Shown: positions 17,940 to 26,271 of the stretch, one piece after another
Numbering within the stretch: the first letter of the stretch is position 1
Layout: each line of letters begins with the position of its first letter
DNA from: JANNWF01 sp052390415
GTDB taxonomy: Bacteria; Pseudomonadota; Gammaproteobacteria; Xanthomonadales; Xanthomonadaceae
Direction of reading: 5' to 3'
NCBI GenBank assembly: GCA_052390415.1
Contig: JBQTGY010000162.1
Coordinates: 1-31,243 of the forward strand
Length of the DNA stretch: 31,243 nucleotides
The notes under the pieces: generated by a model
The model's input: the letters and a program-made list of their open reading frames with translations, nothing else
Database searches by the model: none
What the model was told of the DNA's origin: nothing
Position numbers and translations under genes: made by a program

Positions 17940-19073
17940 CTATGCGGTTGTCTGCGGGTGTCCACAACTCGCGCATTCGGGATCGCGGGTCAGACCCACG
18001 CGCTCAAAACGCATCGTCAGCGCATCGACCCGCAGTAGCGTGTCGATCAGTGGTTCACCAAATCCCAGGATCAGCTTGATGGTTTCGGTGGCTTGCAGCA
18101 CGCCGAGCAAGCCGGGCAGCACGCCCAATACTCCCGCCTCGGCGCAATTGGGTGCGAACTGCGCCGGTGGTGGCTCCGGAAACAGGCAGCGATAACAACT
18201 GCCAGGGTGTCCAGCGCGCCGCGGCCAGAACACTGCGGCTTGGCCCGCAAAGCGTTGCACGGCGGCATAGACCAACGGCAATCCCAGCGTGATGCAGGCG
18301 TCATTGACGAGATAACGAGTGGCGAAGTTGTCGCTGCCATCGACGATGACGTCGTTGCCGGCCAGCAGCGAGGGGGCATTCTCCGCCAGCAAACGCTGCT
18401 TGATCGCGATCACCTCGATGGATGGGTTGAGCGCCAACAAACACTCGCGCGCCGAGTCGACCTTGGGTCGACCAATGTCGGCGTCACGATGCAGCACTTG
18501 CCGCTGCAAATTGCTGCGTTCCACCACGTCGTCATCGATCAAACTGATCCGACCGACGCCGGCCGCTGCCAGATACAGCGCGGCCGGCGAACCCAGCCCC
18601 CCCGCGCCAATCAGCGCCACGCGGGCCGCGCGCAGTTTCCGTTGACCTTCAATGCCGACGTCGTTGAGCAGCAAATGCCGCGAGTAGCGTTGCAAAAACT
18701 CTGCCGACTCCGTGGTCGGCGTCATCGGCAAGCCTTGCGCCAACCAGCGACTCGTGCCGCCTGTCACCGAGTGCACACGCCGGTAGCCACGTGCCTGCAA
18801 TGCCTCAGCCGTTGCCTGTGAGCGGCGGCCACTGGCGCAGATCAGGATGATATCCGTGCTGACATCGGCAATCCATCGCTCAGGTTGTTCGATCAGCAAA
18901 GCCATCGCCACACCGAGAGCCGGGGCCGCCATGCCGCCGGCGCGTTCGCCCGCATCGCGAATATCCAGCAGGCTGACGCCCTCGGCACTTCGTGCGAGAG
19001 CATCGGCAGGCGTGATCTCAAGGCCCTGGATTGGCATGCCGTGAATTGACTGGCGTTGAATCGTCGATGTCAT
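17940..19073 (-). CDS. moeB: MoeB/ThiF-type adenylyltransferase with N-terminal rhodanese domain
   Basis: The enzyme would adenylate the C-terminal glycine of a ubiquitin-like sulfur carrier (MoaD or ThiS), and its rhodanese domain could help pass on sulfur. The 377-aa product has a rhodanese domain at about 15-115 with the active cysteine Cys79 in ICASGRRS. The E1-like domain begins near 127 with RYSRHLLL, then GAGGLGS (156-162), DDDVVERSNLQRQ, and DGSDNFATRYLVND. Two CxxC pairs (293/296 and 367/370) should bind zinc. Cys310 in NCAEAGVLG is at the position of the catalytic cysteine in related enzymes. The fusion order, rhodanese first, is the reverse of MOCS3/MoeZ. ThiF-like use in thiamine synthesis cannot be ruled out. 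Confidence 0.9.
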   Translation of the reverse strand: MTSTIQRQSIHGMPIQGLEITPADALARSAEGVSLLDIRDAGERAGGMAAPALGVAMALLIEQPERWIADVSTDIILICASGRRSQATAEALQARGYRRVHSVTGGTSRWLAQGLPMTPTTESAEFLQRYSRHLLLNDVGIEGQRKLRAARVALIGAGGLGSPAALYLAAAGVGRISLIDDDVVERSNLQRQVLHRDADIGRPKVDSARECLLALNPSIEVIAIKQRLLAENAPSLLAGNDVIVDGSDNFATRYLVNDACITLGLPLVYAAVQRFAGQAAVFWPRRAGHPGSCYRCLFPEPPPAQFAPNCAEAGVLGVLPGLLGVLQATETIKLILGFGEPLIDTLLRVDALTMRFERVGLTRDPECASCGHPQTTA

Positions 19074-19131
19074 CGCGCAATTCTAAGGGCGCGCCGACTT
19101 TCCACGCTGCCGCTCGTTCGCGTAACTGCGG

Positions 19132-20304
19132 TCACCAGTAAAACTGCAACCGCGCCTCGATGATGCTGGGGTCGTCGCTGACATTGGCAAGCAAGGTGCG
19201 ATTGAACTTCTCGCTCATTGCCTTGACGTAATTCAGCTGCGCCTTGAAGTGGGACCGCCAGTACCAATTGGCGCCGACGGTGACGTTTTGTTCTTCGCCG
19301 CCGAAGACCGGATCGTCATTCAAGTCGGTGCTGTCGTAGCGGGCGGTCAATTGCCACATGCCGGAAGCGGCCCCATTGGCAAACGGTGTGGAGGGCGTAC
19401 CGGCCTTGTACGTCCAGGTCTCGCCGGTCACGTTCCATACGCCGTAGACGTACCAACTGTCGGCACTGAACGTCGTGTCGGATTGTGCCGCCGCCGTGCT
19501 CGCATAACGCTGGACTCCCGAGTGCAGGTATTCGGCTTGCAGTTTCAGCGGACCCTTCACGTATGCGGCTTCCAGCCCAAGCGTGCGTTGCCGATCAGCA
19601 TTGAGAAAGCTGCCGGTGTCGATCAGGCGCGCGGTCGCCAGGTCGGCGTCGGGCCGTACCCGCAAACGCAGCGTGTCGGCGGCGGTGTCGTAATCCACCG
19701 CGGACAGGCCCAGGTGCAGGAACTGCCCATCCGCATTCAATGGTGCCCAGTAAGCGCGACCACCGAAGCCCGATCCTCTCGCCAGATTGCGCGTCAGTTC
19801 ACGGCCAAACACTCCAAACGTGTAACCGAAGTTGGCATCTTCCACGCCGTAGGAAACACCCAGGCGGCGCGCCACGCCAAACAAATTGGTGGCCATGGCC
19901 TTGGCGATGAAGTCGTTGTGACGGGTGCTGGTCAGCTCTTCCAGGCTGTTGAACTGTTTGTACTGGCCGGCTCGCAGGAAGGCATTGCCCACCTTGTAGC
20001 GAGCAAACACATCCAGATACTTGTTGGCCTTGGCGTCATAGCCCAGTTGCCAATCCAGACGCTCGCCTTTGCCGAGCAGAACAACTTCCGCGCGACGCAA
20101 TTCGAACTCCTGATCCTTGCCGTCGTTGCTGTCGGCGCCGTTGAGGTCGACCACGTCGTTGTGAAAGAAGTTGGCATCGCCTTGCAGCAGTCCCTGCAGT
20201 TTGATTTCTGTGCCTTGGATGACATCGAGCACAACGTCGGCGTGGGCACCGTTGCCGTACAGGGCCAGCAGGGCGGGTGCGAGGTAGCGGAGGAAGGGCT
20301 TCAT
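19132..20304 (-). CDS. OprO/OprP-type phosphate-selective porin
   Basis: The 390-aa outer-membrane beta-barrel protein should let phosphate or polyphosphate into the periplasm. A signal peptide (MKPFLRYLAPALLALYGNGAHA region, about 22 residues) leads into alternating amphipathic strands. LQGDANFFHNDVVD near the mature N terminus, repeated YDxx strands, and a terminal aromatic (LQFYW, ending in Trp) fit the Porin_O_P family. The ATG at 20304 gives the signal peptide; ATGs at 20316 and 20346 would add residues unlike a leader. A strong Pho-box match with a well-placed -10 element lies upstream, so expression on phosphate starvation via PhoB is likely. It is divergent from ppk2 and followed after 58 bp by moeB on the same strand. 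Confidence 0.88.
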   Translation of the reverse strand: MKPFLRYLAPALLALYGNGAHADVVLDVIQGTEIKLQGLLQGDANFFHNDVVDLNGADSNDGKDQEFELRRAEVVLLGKGERLDWQLGYDAKANKYLDVFARYKVGNAFLRAGQYKQFNSLEELTSTRHNDFIAKAMATNLFGVARRLGVSYGVEDANFGYTFGVFGRELTRNLARGSGFGGRAYWAPLNADGQFLHLGLSAVDYDTAADTLRLRVRPDADLATARLIDTGSFLNADRQRTLGLEAAYVKGPLKLQAEYLHSGVQRYASTAAAQSDTTFSADSWYVYGVWNVTGETWTYKAGTPSTPFANGAASGMWQLTARYDSTDLNDDPVFGGEEQNVTVGANWYWRSHFKAQLNYVKAMSEKFNRTLLANVSDDPSIIEARLQFYW

Positions 20305-20335
20305 GGCGACGGTCATGTGACAGTGGTGTGTGCAA

Positions 20336-20341
20336 ATTATT
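20336..20341 (-). promoter_or_regulatory. Putative -10 element of the porin promoter
   Basis: On the minus strand this reads AATAAT, five of six matches to TATAAT, and begins eight bases past the Pho box. In PhoB-activated promoters the Pho box takes the place of the -35 element. The predicted transcript would start about 25 bases before the porin ATG at 20304. Confidence 0.6.
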
Positions 20342-20349
20342 GCCATTGC

Positions 20350-20367
20350 GTTACAGCAATATGACAG
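20350..20367 (-). promoter_or_regulatory. Pho box (PhoB-binding site) upstream of the porin gene
   Basis: The minus strand reads CTGTCATATTGCTGTAAC. This fits the PhoB consensus of two 7-base direct repeats CTGTCAT / CTGT(A/C)AC separated by 4 bases; only the A/T-rich spacer deviates slightly. It is oriented toward the porin gene, with a -10 element correctly spaced downstream. It may also affect the divergent ppk2 gene, whose start is about 170 bp away on the other side. Confidence 0.8.
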
Positions 20368-20537
20368 TCATTTTTTTCCTCACGCAAAGGCGCGTGCGTT
20401 GGAAGTGACCTCCCGTTCTGGGCTCGCCGCTCTGCGTCGACGAAGTTCAATTTTCCAGCGGCCGTATTGCAGTTGCACCGCGACGGGTTGTTCGGTTGCA
20501 TGGCATACACTCGCGACACCACCGCCGGAGGGCCGTC

Positions 20538-21314
20538 ATGAGCAAGTTGAAGAAGAAGGAATACGTCGAAAAGCTGGAGCCATTGCAGGTTGAGCTGAAT
20601 CAGCTCTCACACTGGTTGAAGCACACCGGACGGCGCATGTTGGTGATCTTTGAAGGTCGCGACACGGCGGGCAAGGGTGGCGCGATCACGGCGGTGTCCG
20701 AAGCCCTGAATCCGCGGCAGACGCGGGTAGTGGCGTTGTCCAAACCGAATGATCGCGAAGCCACGCAGTGGTATTTCCAACGCTACGTACCGCATCTGCC
20801 GGCCGCAGGTGAACTGGTCCTGTTTGATCGCAGTTGGTACAACCGCGCCGGCGTCGAAAAGGTCATGGGTTATTGCACGGATGCCCAGTACCAGGCGTTC
20901 CTGCAGCAAGCACCCGCGTTTGAGAAAATGTTGACCGATGACGGATTGATCTTGCTCAAGTACTGGTTGAGCGTGGATCAGGACAAGCAGGAAGAACGCT
21001 TCGCCGAGCGCGCCGCCGATCCACTCAAGCGCTGGAAGCTCTCACCCATCGATCTGGATGCGCGGCAGCACTACGTCGCCTACGGAAACGCGCGCGACGC
21101 GATGTTCAAAGCCACGCATTGCGACTCCGCGCCATGGACGGTGGTCGATTTCAATGACCAGAAGCGCGGCCGCTTGACCCTGATCCGTCACTTGTTGGAT
21201 CACGTGCCTGACCATCCCCTGCCCGCCAACCCGATCGAGTTGCCGCCGCTGGTGGGCAAGCCGAAAAAAGAGAAATTCTCTGGTCCGCTGAAGCCCATCC
21301 GCACCTTGGAGTAA
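20538..21314 (+). CDS. ppk2: Polyphosphate kinase 2 (PPK2 family)
   Basis: PPK2 enzymes transfer phosphate between inorganic polyphosphate and nucleoside diphosphates, mainly in the direction of NTP synthesis. The 258-aa product has one PPK2 domain: Walker A GRDTAGKGG (40-48, with Asp42), the ALSKPNDREATQWYFQRYVPHLP lid region, and Walker B LFDRSWYNRAG with Asp97. Its size and single domain suggest the class I, NDP-phosphorylating type; this is inference. The ATG at 20538 has GGAGGG five bases upstream; a longer frame from 20496 is less likely. It is divergent from the phosphate-selective porin, with the Pho box between them, and converges with the GGDEF gene, whose stop is 30 bp away. Confidence 0.95.
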   Translation: MSKLKKKEYVEKLEPLQVELNQLSHWLKHTGRRMLVIFEGRDTAGKGGAITAVSEALNPRQTRVVALSKPNDREATQWYFQRYVPHLPAAGELVLFDRSWYNRAGVEKVMGYCTDAQYQAFLQQAPAFEKMLTDDGLILLKYWLSVDQDKQEERFAERAADPLKRWKLSPIDLDARQHYVAYGNARDAMFKATHCDSAPWTVVDFNDQKRGRLTLIRHLLDHVPDHPLPANPIELPPLVGKPKKEKFSGPLKPIRTLE

Positions 21315-21344
21315 CTGCACGGTCAGTGCTTGCAGAGGCGCCGC

Positions 21345-23357
21345 TCAGTCAACCAAGGCGGGCTCTTCGGAGGCAGGGGTTTGCATGCAGACGCAGTCGC
21401 GCCCGCTGCGCTTGGCGCGGTACAGGGCCGCGTCGGCCTGCGCGTAGGCAAAGTGCGGCGTGGCGTCGGTGGCTTCGTCGAGCAAACAGATGCCGATGCT
21501 GATGGTGACGCCTACGCGCTGGCCCGCGATGTCGACAGTGGAGGCGCGGACGTGGGCGCGCAGCGCATTGCCGATGTCGAAAGCTTGGCGGCTGTCGACA
21601 TCCGCCAGCAACACCATGAATTCTTCGCCACCGACGCGGCTCAATTCGGCACCGTCTGGAATCGCTTGTTGCAGCGCGCGGGTAATTGCCACCAGCAATT
21701 GATCGCCGCCCGGATGGCCGTGTTTGTCATTGATTGACTTGAAGTGATCGATGTCGATCAAGACAACCGCCAAACGCCGTTCTCCGGCTGGCCGCTGCAT
21801 GAGTTCCTGCAATCGCTGCATACCATGGGCGCGGTTGTTGGCGCCGGTGAGCGCGTCGGTGGTGCTGGCTCGATAGAGGCGCGCGCTTTGTTCGGTCAAT
21901 TGCTTATTGGCCTGCTGCAACTGCTCGGCCTGGGCCGACACCAACTGGTTTCGCTGGTGCAGCAGGTGGTAGAGGCGGCGCGCGGTGAGGTGCCGCCACG
22001 CAAGCAACACCAGGGCCAGAGTGATGCCCGCTGCCACCAGGTAGCTGGAACGCAACTGTTGGCGCTCGCCCAGCAAGGTCAGTTCAGCGACCGCGTTCGC
22101 TTGTTGCAAGCGCTCACTGCGGCGACGCTCTTCGCTCAACTCGAAGCGACTCAGGAGCTCCCCCAGTTTTTCGGTGGCCTTGGCGCCGATCAACTCGTCG
22201 CGCAATCGAAAGCGCTCACGACCGGACTGGGCAGCGCGCAGAGGATCACCCAGCTGAGTGTGGATTTGCTCCAGAGCGCCATGCACTTTGACCAAGCGGT
22301 GACGATTGTCGCGAGCTTCGTAGAGCGCTTGCGCGGCACTGATGCGTTCCAACGCCAACCTGAGGTCACCGGTCAATTGCGCCAGCTCGCCATGCCTGAA
22401 CAGGAGGTGCGCCTGCATCGCACCCTGGTCGGTCTCGATGGCGAGTCGCAAACCCTCCTGAAGGGCTGCATCCGCGTCGCTGTAGTGACCCAGATTGAGT
22501 TGCGAGCGTCCCACCTGCAGAAGCGCCGAGCTCATCGCCAACTTGTTACCGGCGCGTCGCACGAGTGTCAGCGCACGCTCAGCCATCGCCAGGGCTTGCA
22601 CCGCATCTTTGGCGCCAAAGTCGTTGAGAAAGCCTGAAAAGCTGGTCAAGACGGTTGCGATGCTGGCTTCATCGCCCTCGCGGTCAGCCTCGTCCAAGGC
22701 CTCGGCGTAGCGCCGGCGCGCGTCATCGAACAATTCGAGTTGTTCATACAGCACCGCCATGTTGAGCAAGGATCGCCAAACATTCGGCGGCGGTTCGATG
22801 CGTCTTCGCAGGGCCAAGGCGATCTGCTCCTCCGCCAACGCGGCCAGGTAGTCGCCGGCATTTCGCTTCAGGCGAGCCAGCTGCGATTGCGCGTCGGCAG
22901 CCTCGCTCCACGCGTGCAAGCGTTCAAACAACTGGCTGGCCTCCCGCAGGCGGCGCTCGGCAAGGTCGAGTTCGCCACGCAGGTCCAAGGCTCTGCCAAG
23001 GCGAGAAGCCGATTCGGCGCGCTGATACTCAAGCCCGGATTTCGCCGTCAAGGCGTAGCGCTGGGTCTCGATGACAAGCGCCTGGTCGCGCGCCAGATGG
23101 CGCATCGCGTGCTCACTCCAGGCGCCCAGCGCGGCTGCTTCGTTGGCCACGTCGCCGCAGGCTTGGTGAGCCTGGATCAGCGTCTCCCAGCGCTCGCGCT
23201 GTATGCCAGTGCTGACATCAACGTCGGCATTGGCGATGTCCGCGAGCTCGGCTCGCTGCTCAAGTGACAGACACGCAGCCGCAGCAGCGTCGGCCACTGC
23301 GAACAGCAGAGCCGTCAATAGCCAATAGACGCGGCGCGAACACCGGCGGCGAGTCAT
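21345..23357 (-). CDS. Membrane TPR-GGDEF diguanylate cyclase
   Basis: The enzyme would make cyclic di-GMP from two GTP in response to a signal sensed outside the cytoplasm. The 670-aa product from ATG 23357 has a signal peptide (VYWLLTALLFAVADAAAAA), then a helical TPR-type region (about 40-400) that would lie in the periplasm. One transmembrane helix at 437-455, a coiled coil, and a GGDEF domain follow. The catalytic parts look intact: DALTGANNR near 501, LIDIDHFKSINDKHGHPGGD, and GGEEF at 576-580. The RxxD inhibitory site normally five residues before this motif is absent, so product inhibition may be missing. Upstream residues to 23447 are basic and unlikely to belong. It is divergent from leuS. 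Confidence 0.93.
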   Translation of the reverse strand: MTRRRCSRRVYWLLTALLFAVADAAAAACLSLEQRAELADIANADVDVSTGIQRERWETLIQAHQACGDVANEAAALGAWSEHAMRHLARDQALVIETQRYALTAKSGLEYQRAESASRLGRALDLRGELDLAERRLREASQLFERLHAWSEAADAQSQLARLKRNAGDYLAALAEEQIALALRRRIEPPPNVWRSLLNMAVLYEQLELFDDARRRYAEALDEADREGDEASIATVLTSFSGFLNDFGAKDAVQALAMAERALTLVRRAGNKLAMSSALLQVGRSQLNLGHYSDADAALQEGLRLAIETDQGAMQAHLLFRHGELAQLTGDLRLALERISAAQALYEARDNRHRLVKVHGALEQIHTQLGDPLRAAQSGRERFRLRDELIGAKATEKLGELLSRFELSEERRRSERLQQANAVAELTLLGERQQLRSSYLVAAGITLALVLLAWRHLTARRLYHLLHQRNQLVSAQAEQLQQANKQLTEQSARLYRASTTDALTGANNRAHGMQRLQELMQRPAGERRLAVVLIDIDHFKSINDKHGHPGGDQLLVAITRALQQAIPDGAELSRVGGEEFMVLLADVDSRQAFDIGNALRAHVRASTVDIAGQRVGVTISIGICLLDEATDATPHFAYAQADAALYRAKRSGRDCVCMQTPASEEPALVD

Positions 23358-23528
23358 CGCTTTCGTTCCCCTCGGACGACGAAGCCTGAACTGGGGAACG
23401 ATACCCCGGAACCGACGTTGCTGCTTTGCCACAATTTCTGTGCGCAAGTGGCTTTGCGCTGCGCTCCAGCTGCGCTAGTCTGCTCTGCTTTGCCCGGTCA
23501 TCCGGGCTCACCTGTTGCCCGAGCACCC

Positions 23529-26255
23529 ATGCACGCAGTCCACGATCCCGTTGCCTACGATCCAGCCGCCATAGAAGCCAGCGCGCAAGCCTTTTGGAGC
23601 AGCGAGCGCGCCTTCGAAGTCTCCGAAGACTCACCCAAGCCCAAGTATTTCTGCCTGTCGATGCTGCCGTATCCATCGGGGGCGTTGCACATGGGCCACG
23701 TGCGCAATTACACGATTGGCGATGTCATCAGTCGGCACCGGCGCATGCTTGGTTACAACGTGCTGCAGCCCATGGGCTGGGACGCATTCGGCTTGCCGGC
23801 CGAAAACGCTGCGATCAAGAACAACACCGCGCCGGCCAAGTGGACTTACGCCAACATCGAGCACATGCGTACCCAGCTGCAGTCGCTGGGCCTGGCCATC
23901 GATTGGACTCGCGAGTTCGCGACCTGCAAACCCGACTATTACGTGCACGAACAACGCATGTTTGTACGCTTGTTCAAGAAAGGTCTGGTCTACCGCAAGA
24001 ACAGCGTGGTCAATTGGGACCCGATCGATCAAACCGTGTTGGCCAACGAACAAGTCATCGATGGTCGCGGCTGGCGCTCGGGTGCCTTGGTTGAGAAGCG
24101 CGAGATTCCGCAGTGGTTTCTGAAGATCACCGACTACGCACAAGAGTTGCTGGACGAGATGGAGCATCTGCAAGGCTGGCCGGATTCGGTCAAGACCATG
24201 CAGCGCAACTGGATCGGCCGCTCGGAAGGTCTTGAGATCGAGTTCGTGGTCGAGAACAGTGACGAACGCTTGCGCGTATTCACCACCCGCCCGGATACCT
24301 TGTTGGGTGTGACCTACATGGCCGTGGCCACCGAGCATCCGCTCGCGCAAGCGGCCGCTGCGGACAATCCTGAACTGGCGGCATTCATTGCCGATTGCAA
24401 ACGTGGTGGCACCACCGAAGCCGAACTGGAAACCCAGGAAAAGCGCGGCATGGCGACCGGCGTGTACGCCATTCACCCCATCAGTGGTGAGCGCGTGCCG
24501 GTATGGACCGCGAATTTCGTGTTGATGGGTTATGGCACCGGTGCGGTGATGGCCGTGCCTGGCCACGATGCCCGCGATTTTGAGTTCGCGCACAAGTACG
24601 GCTTGCCCATCAAACAAGTCATCGCGATCTCCCGTGGCGCGCAAAGCGCGAGCGGTGAGGGTCCGGGCCCAGCACAAACGCAATCCGAGGGCGCACCCTT
24701 ACCCGCCCTGCGGGCACCCTCTCCCGAGGGGAGAGGGGAAATGGCTGAGTACGACTCAACCCTTTGGCACGACTGGTACGCCGACAAGACTCACCCGCAC
24801 ATGCGGGTGGTCAACTCCGGTGCGCTGGATGGTCTGGATTTCCGCGGTGCCTTCGACAAGGTTGCCGAATTGCTCGCCGAGCGCGGCGAGCGGCGGGTCA
24901 ACTTCCGCCTGCGTGATTGGGGCGTCTCCCGGCAGCGCTATTGGGGCTGTCCAATTCCGATGATTCGTTGCGCCAACTGTGGCGACGTGCCGGTGCCCGA
25001 AGCACAACTGCCAGTGCTGCTGCCGGAGGACGTGGCGTTTTCCGGGATGCAGTCGCCCATCAAGGCCGATCTCCAGTGGCGCAAAACCAGCTGCCCGACG
25101 TGTGGTTCTGCTGCCGAGCGTGAGACCGATACCTTCGACACCTTCATGGAGTCGAGCTGGTACTACGCTCGTTACACCTCACCGGGCGCCGCCGACATGG
25201 TCGATCAGCGCGCCAACTATTGGTTGCCGGTCGACCAGTACATCGGCGGCATCGAACACGCCATCCTGCATCTGTTGTATTTCCGCTTCTTCCACAAGTT
25301 GCTGCGCGATGTCGGCCTGGTTACCGCGAACGAGCCGGCGACCAACCTGCTGTGCCAAGGCATGGTGATCGCAGAGACCTTTTATCGCGACGGCGCGGAC
25401 GGGGCCAAGGAATGGATCAATCCTGCCGATGTCGCCATCGAGCGCGACGAAAAAGGTCGCGTGGTTGGGGCCAGGCTGGTCGGTGATGGGGCGCCCGTGG
25501 CCATTGGCGGCACCGAGAAGATGTCGAAGTCGAAAAACAACGGCGTCGACCCGCAGAACATGGTCGCGGCCTTTGGTGCGGACACCGTGCGGCTGTTCTC
25601 GATGTTTGCTGCGCCGCCGGATCAAAGCCTCGACTGGAGCGAAGCCGGCGTTGAAGGCATGTCGCGGTTCTTGCGCCGAGTTTTCAATCAGGTGCACAAA
25701 CACGTCGGTGCTGGCGACGTTCCGACACTCGATCCAGCCTCGCTGAATGCGGAGCAGAAGGCACTGCGGCGCAAGCTGCACGAGACCATCGACAAGGTGG
25801 GAGATGACTATGCGCGCCGTTATACCTTCAATACGGCGATTGCGGCGGTGATGGAATTGGTCAACGCCGTCATGAAGGCGGCGGTGGAAGATCCCAGTCC
25901 GCAGGGCCGCGCGGTGGCCCACGAGGCGTGGGAAGCCATCGTGTTGATGCTCAATCCGATCGTGCCGCACCTGTGTCACGACTTGCGGCAAGCGCTGGGG
26001 CATTCGCCAACGTTGATTGAAAATCTGCCATTTCCCAAAGCAGATCCTGCGGCTCTGTTGCGTGACTCCGTGGTGATGGCGGTGCAGGTGAACGGCAAGC
26101 TGCGCGGACAAGTGGAAGTGGCGATCGGCGCGGCGCGTGAGAGTATCGAGGCCGATGCCCTGGCGCAGCCGCTGGTGGCGAAATTTCTGGAAGGACTGAG
26201 CGTGCGCAAGGTGATCGTGGTGCCGGGCAAGATCGTCAATATCGTGGCTAATTGA
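23529..26255 (+). CDS. leuS: Leucyl-tRNA synthetase with an in-frame repeat-derived insert
   Basis: LeuRS charges tRNA-Leu in the cytoplasm and edits mischarged tRNA. The 908-aa product has class I signatures HMGH (54-57) and KMSKS (664-668), the CP1 editing domain with GHDARD (Asp347), and the zinc-like Cys pairs CANC and CPTC near residues 480-525. The usual length is about 860-880. The excess is one block of about 36 residues (370-405, Gly/Pro/Ser/Glu-rich) between KQVIAI and YDSTLWHDWYADK, encoded by palindromic repeat DNA. It lies after the editing-site Asp, probably in a surface loop. All catalytic motifs are intact, so the enzyme is likely functional. The ATG at 23529 matches the family N terminus. 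First gene of the leuS-rlmH operon. Confidence 0.97.
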   Translation: MHAVHDPVAYDPAAIEASAQAFWSSERAFEVSEDSPKPKYFCLSMLPYPSGALHMGHVRNYTIGDVISRHRRMLGYNVLQPMGWDAFGLPAENAAIKNNTAPAKWTYANIEHMRTQLQSLGLAIDWTREFATCKPDYYVHEQRMFVRLFKKGLVYRKNSVVNWDPIDQTVLANEQVIDGRGWRSGALVEKREIPQWFLKITDYAQELLDEMEHLQGWPDSVKTMQRNWIGRSEGLEIEFVVENSDERLRVFTTRPDTLLGVTYMAVATEHPLAQAAAADNPELAAFIADCKRGGTTEAELETQEKRGMATGVYAIHPISGERVPVWTANFVLMGYGTGAVMAVPGHDARDFEFAHKYGLPIKQVIAISRGAQSASGEGPGPAQTQSEGAPLPALRAPSPEGRGEMAEYDSTLWHDWYADKTHPHMRVVNSGALDGLDFRGAFDKVAELLAERGERRVNFRLRDWGVSRQRYWGCPIPMIRCANCGDVPVPEAQLPVLLPEDVAFSGMQSPIKADLQWRKTSCPTCGSAAERETDTFDTFMESSWYYARYTSPGAADMVDQRANYWLPVDQYIGGIEHAILHLLYFRFFHKLLRDVGLVTANEPATNLLCQGMVIAETFYRDGADGAKEWINPADVAIERDEKGRVVGARLVGDGAPVAIGGTEKMSKSKNNGVDPQNMVAAFGADTVRLFSMFAAPPDQSLDWSEAGVEGMSRFLRRVFNQVHKHVGAGDVPTLDPASLNAEQKALRRKLHETIDKVGDDYARRYTFNTAIAAVMELVNAVMKAAVEDPSPQGRAVAHEAWEAIVLMLNPIVPHLCHDLRQALGHSPTLIENLPFPKADPAALLRDSVVMAVQVNGKLRGQVEVAIGAARESIEADALAQPLVAKFLEGLSVRKVIVVPGKIVNIVAN
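24633..24743 (+). repeat. Palindromic element inserted in frame within leuS
   Basis: The core is CCCTCTCCC (24717-24725) pairing with GGGAGAGGG (24729-24737) across a three-base loop. Smaller stems lie upstream: CCCGC/GCGGG at about 24702-24713 and GCGC/GCGC near 24637-24650. The translated block (PLPALRAPSPEGRGE) resembles the peptide that this common proteobacterial palindrome gives when read through. Other LeuRS proteins I know lack these residues. Boundaries are estimated from where family similarity stops and resumes. Confidence 0.8.
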
Positions 26256-26271
26256 GGCGGGGCTATCTGAG

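Noticed and set aside
20317..20323. A second CTGTCAC half-site near the porin start
   Set aside because: Its partner repeat is poor and it would lie downstream of the predicted transcript start, so I did not call a second Pho box.
19249..20364. 371-codon open frame on the plus strand
   Set aside because: It is antisense to the porin, whose signal peptide, terminal Trp and Pho box all support the minus strand.
20473..20511. TTGCAC and TACACT as a promoter for ppk2
   Set aside because: The spacer is 27 bp, too long for a normal sigma-70 promoter.
24633..24743. The leuS insert as an intein or frameshift
   Set aside because: The frame stays open on both sides, the insert is only about 36 codons, and no intein splicing motifs occur.
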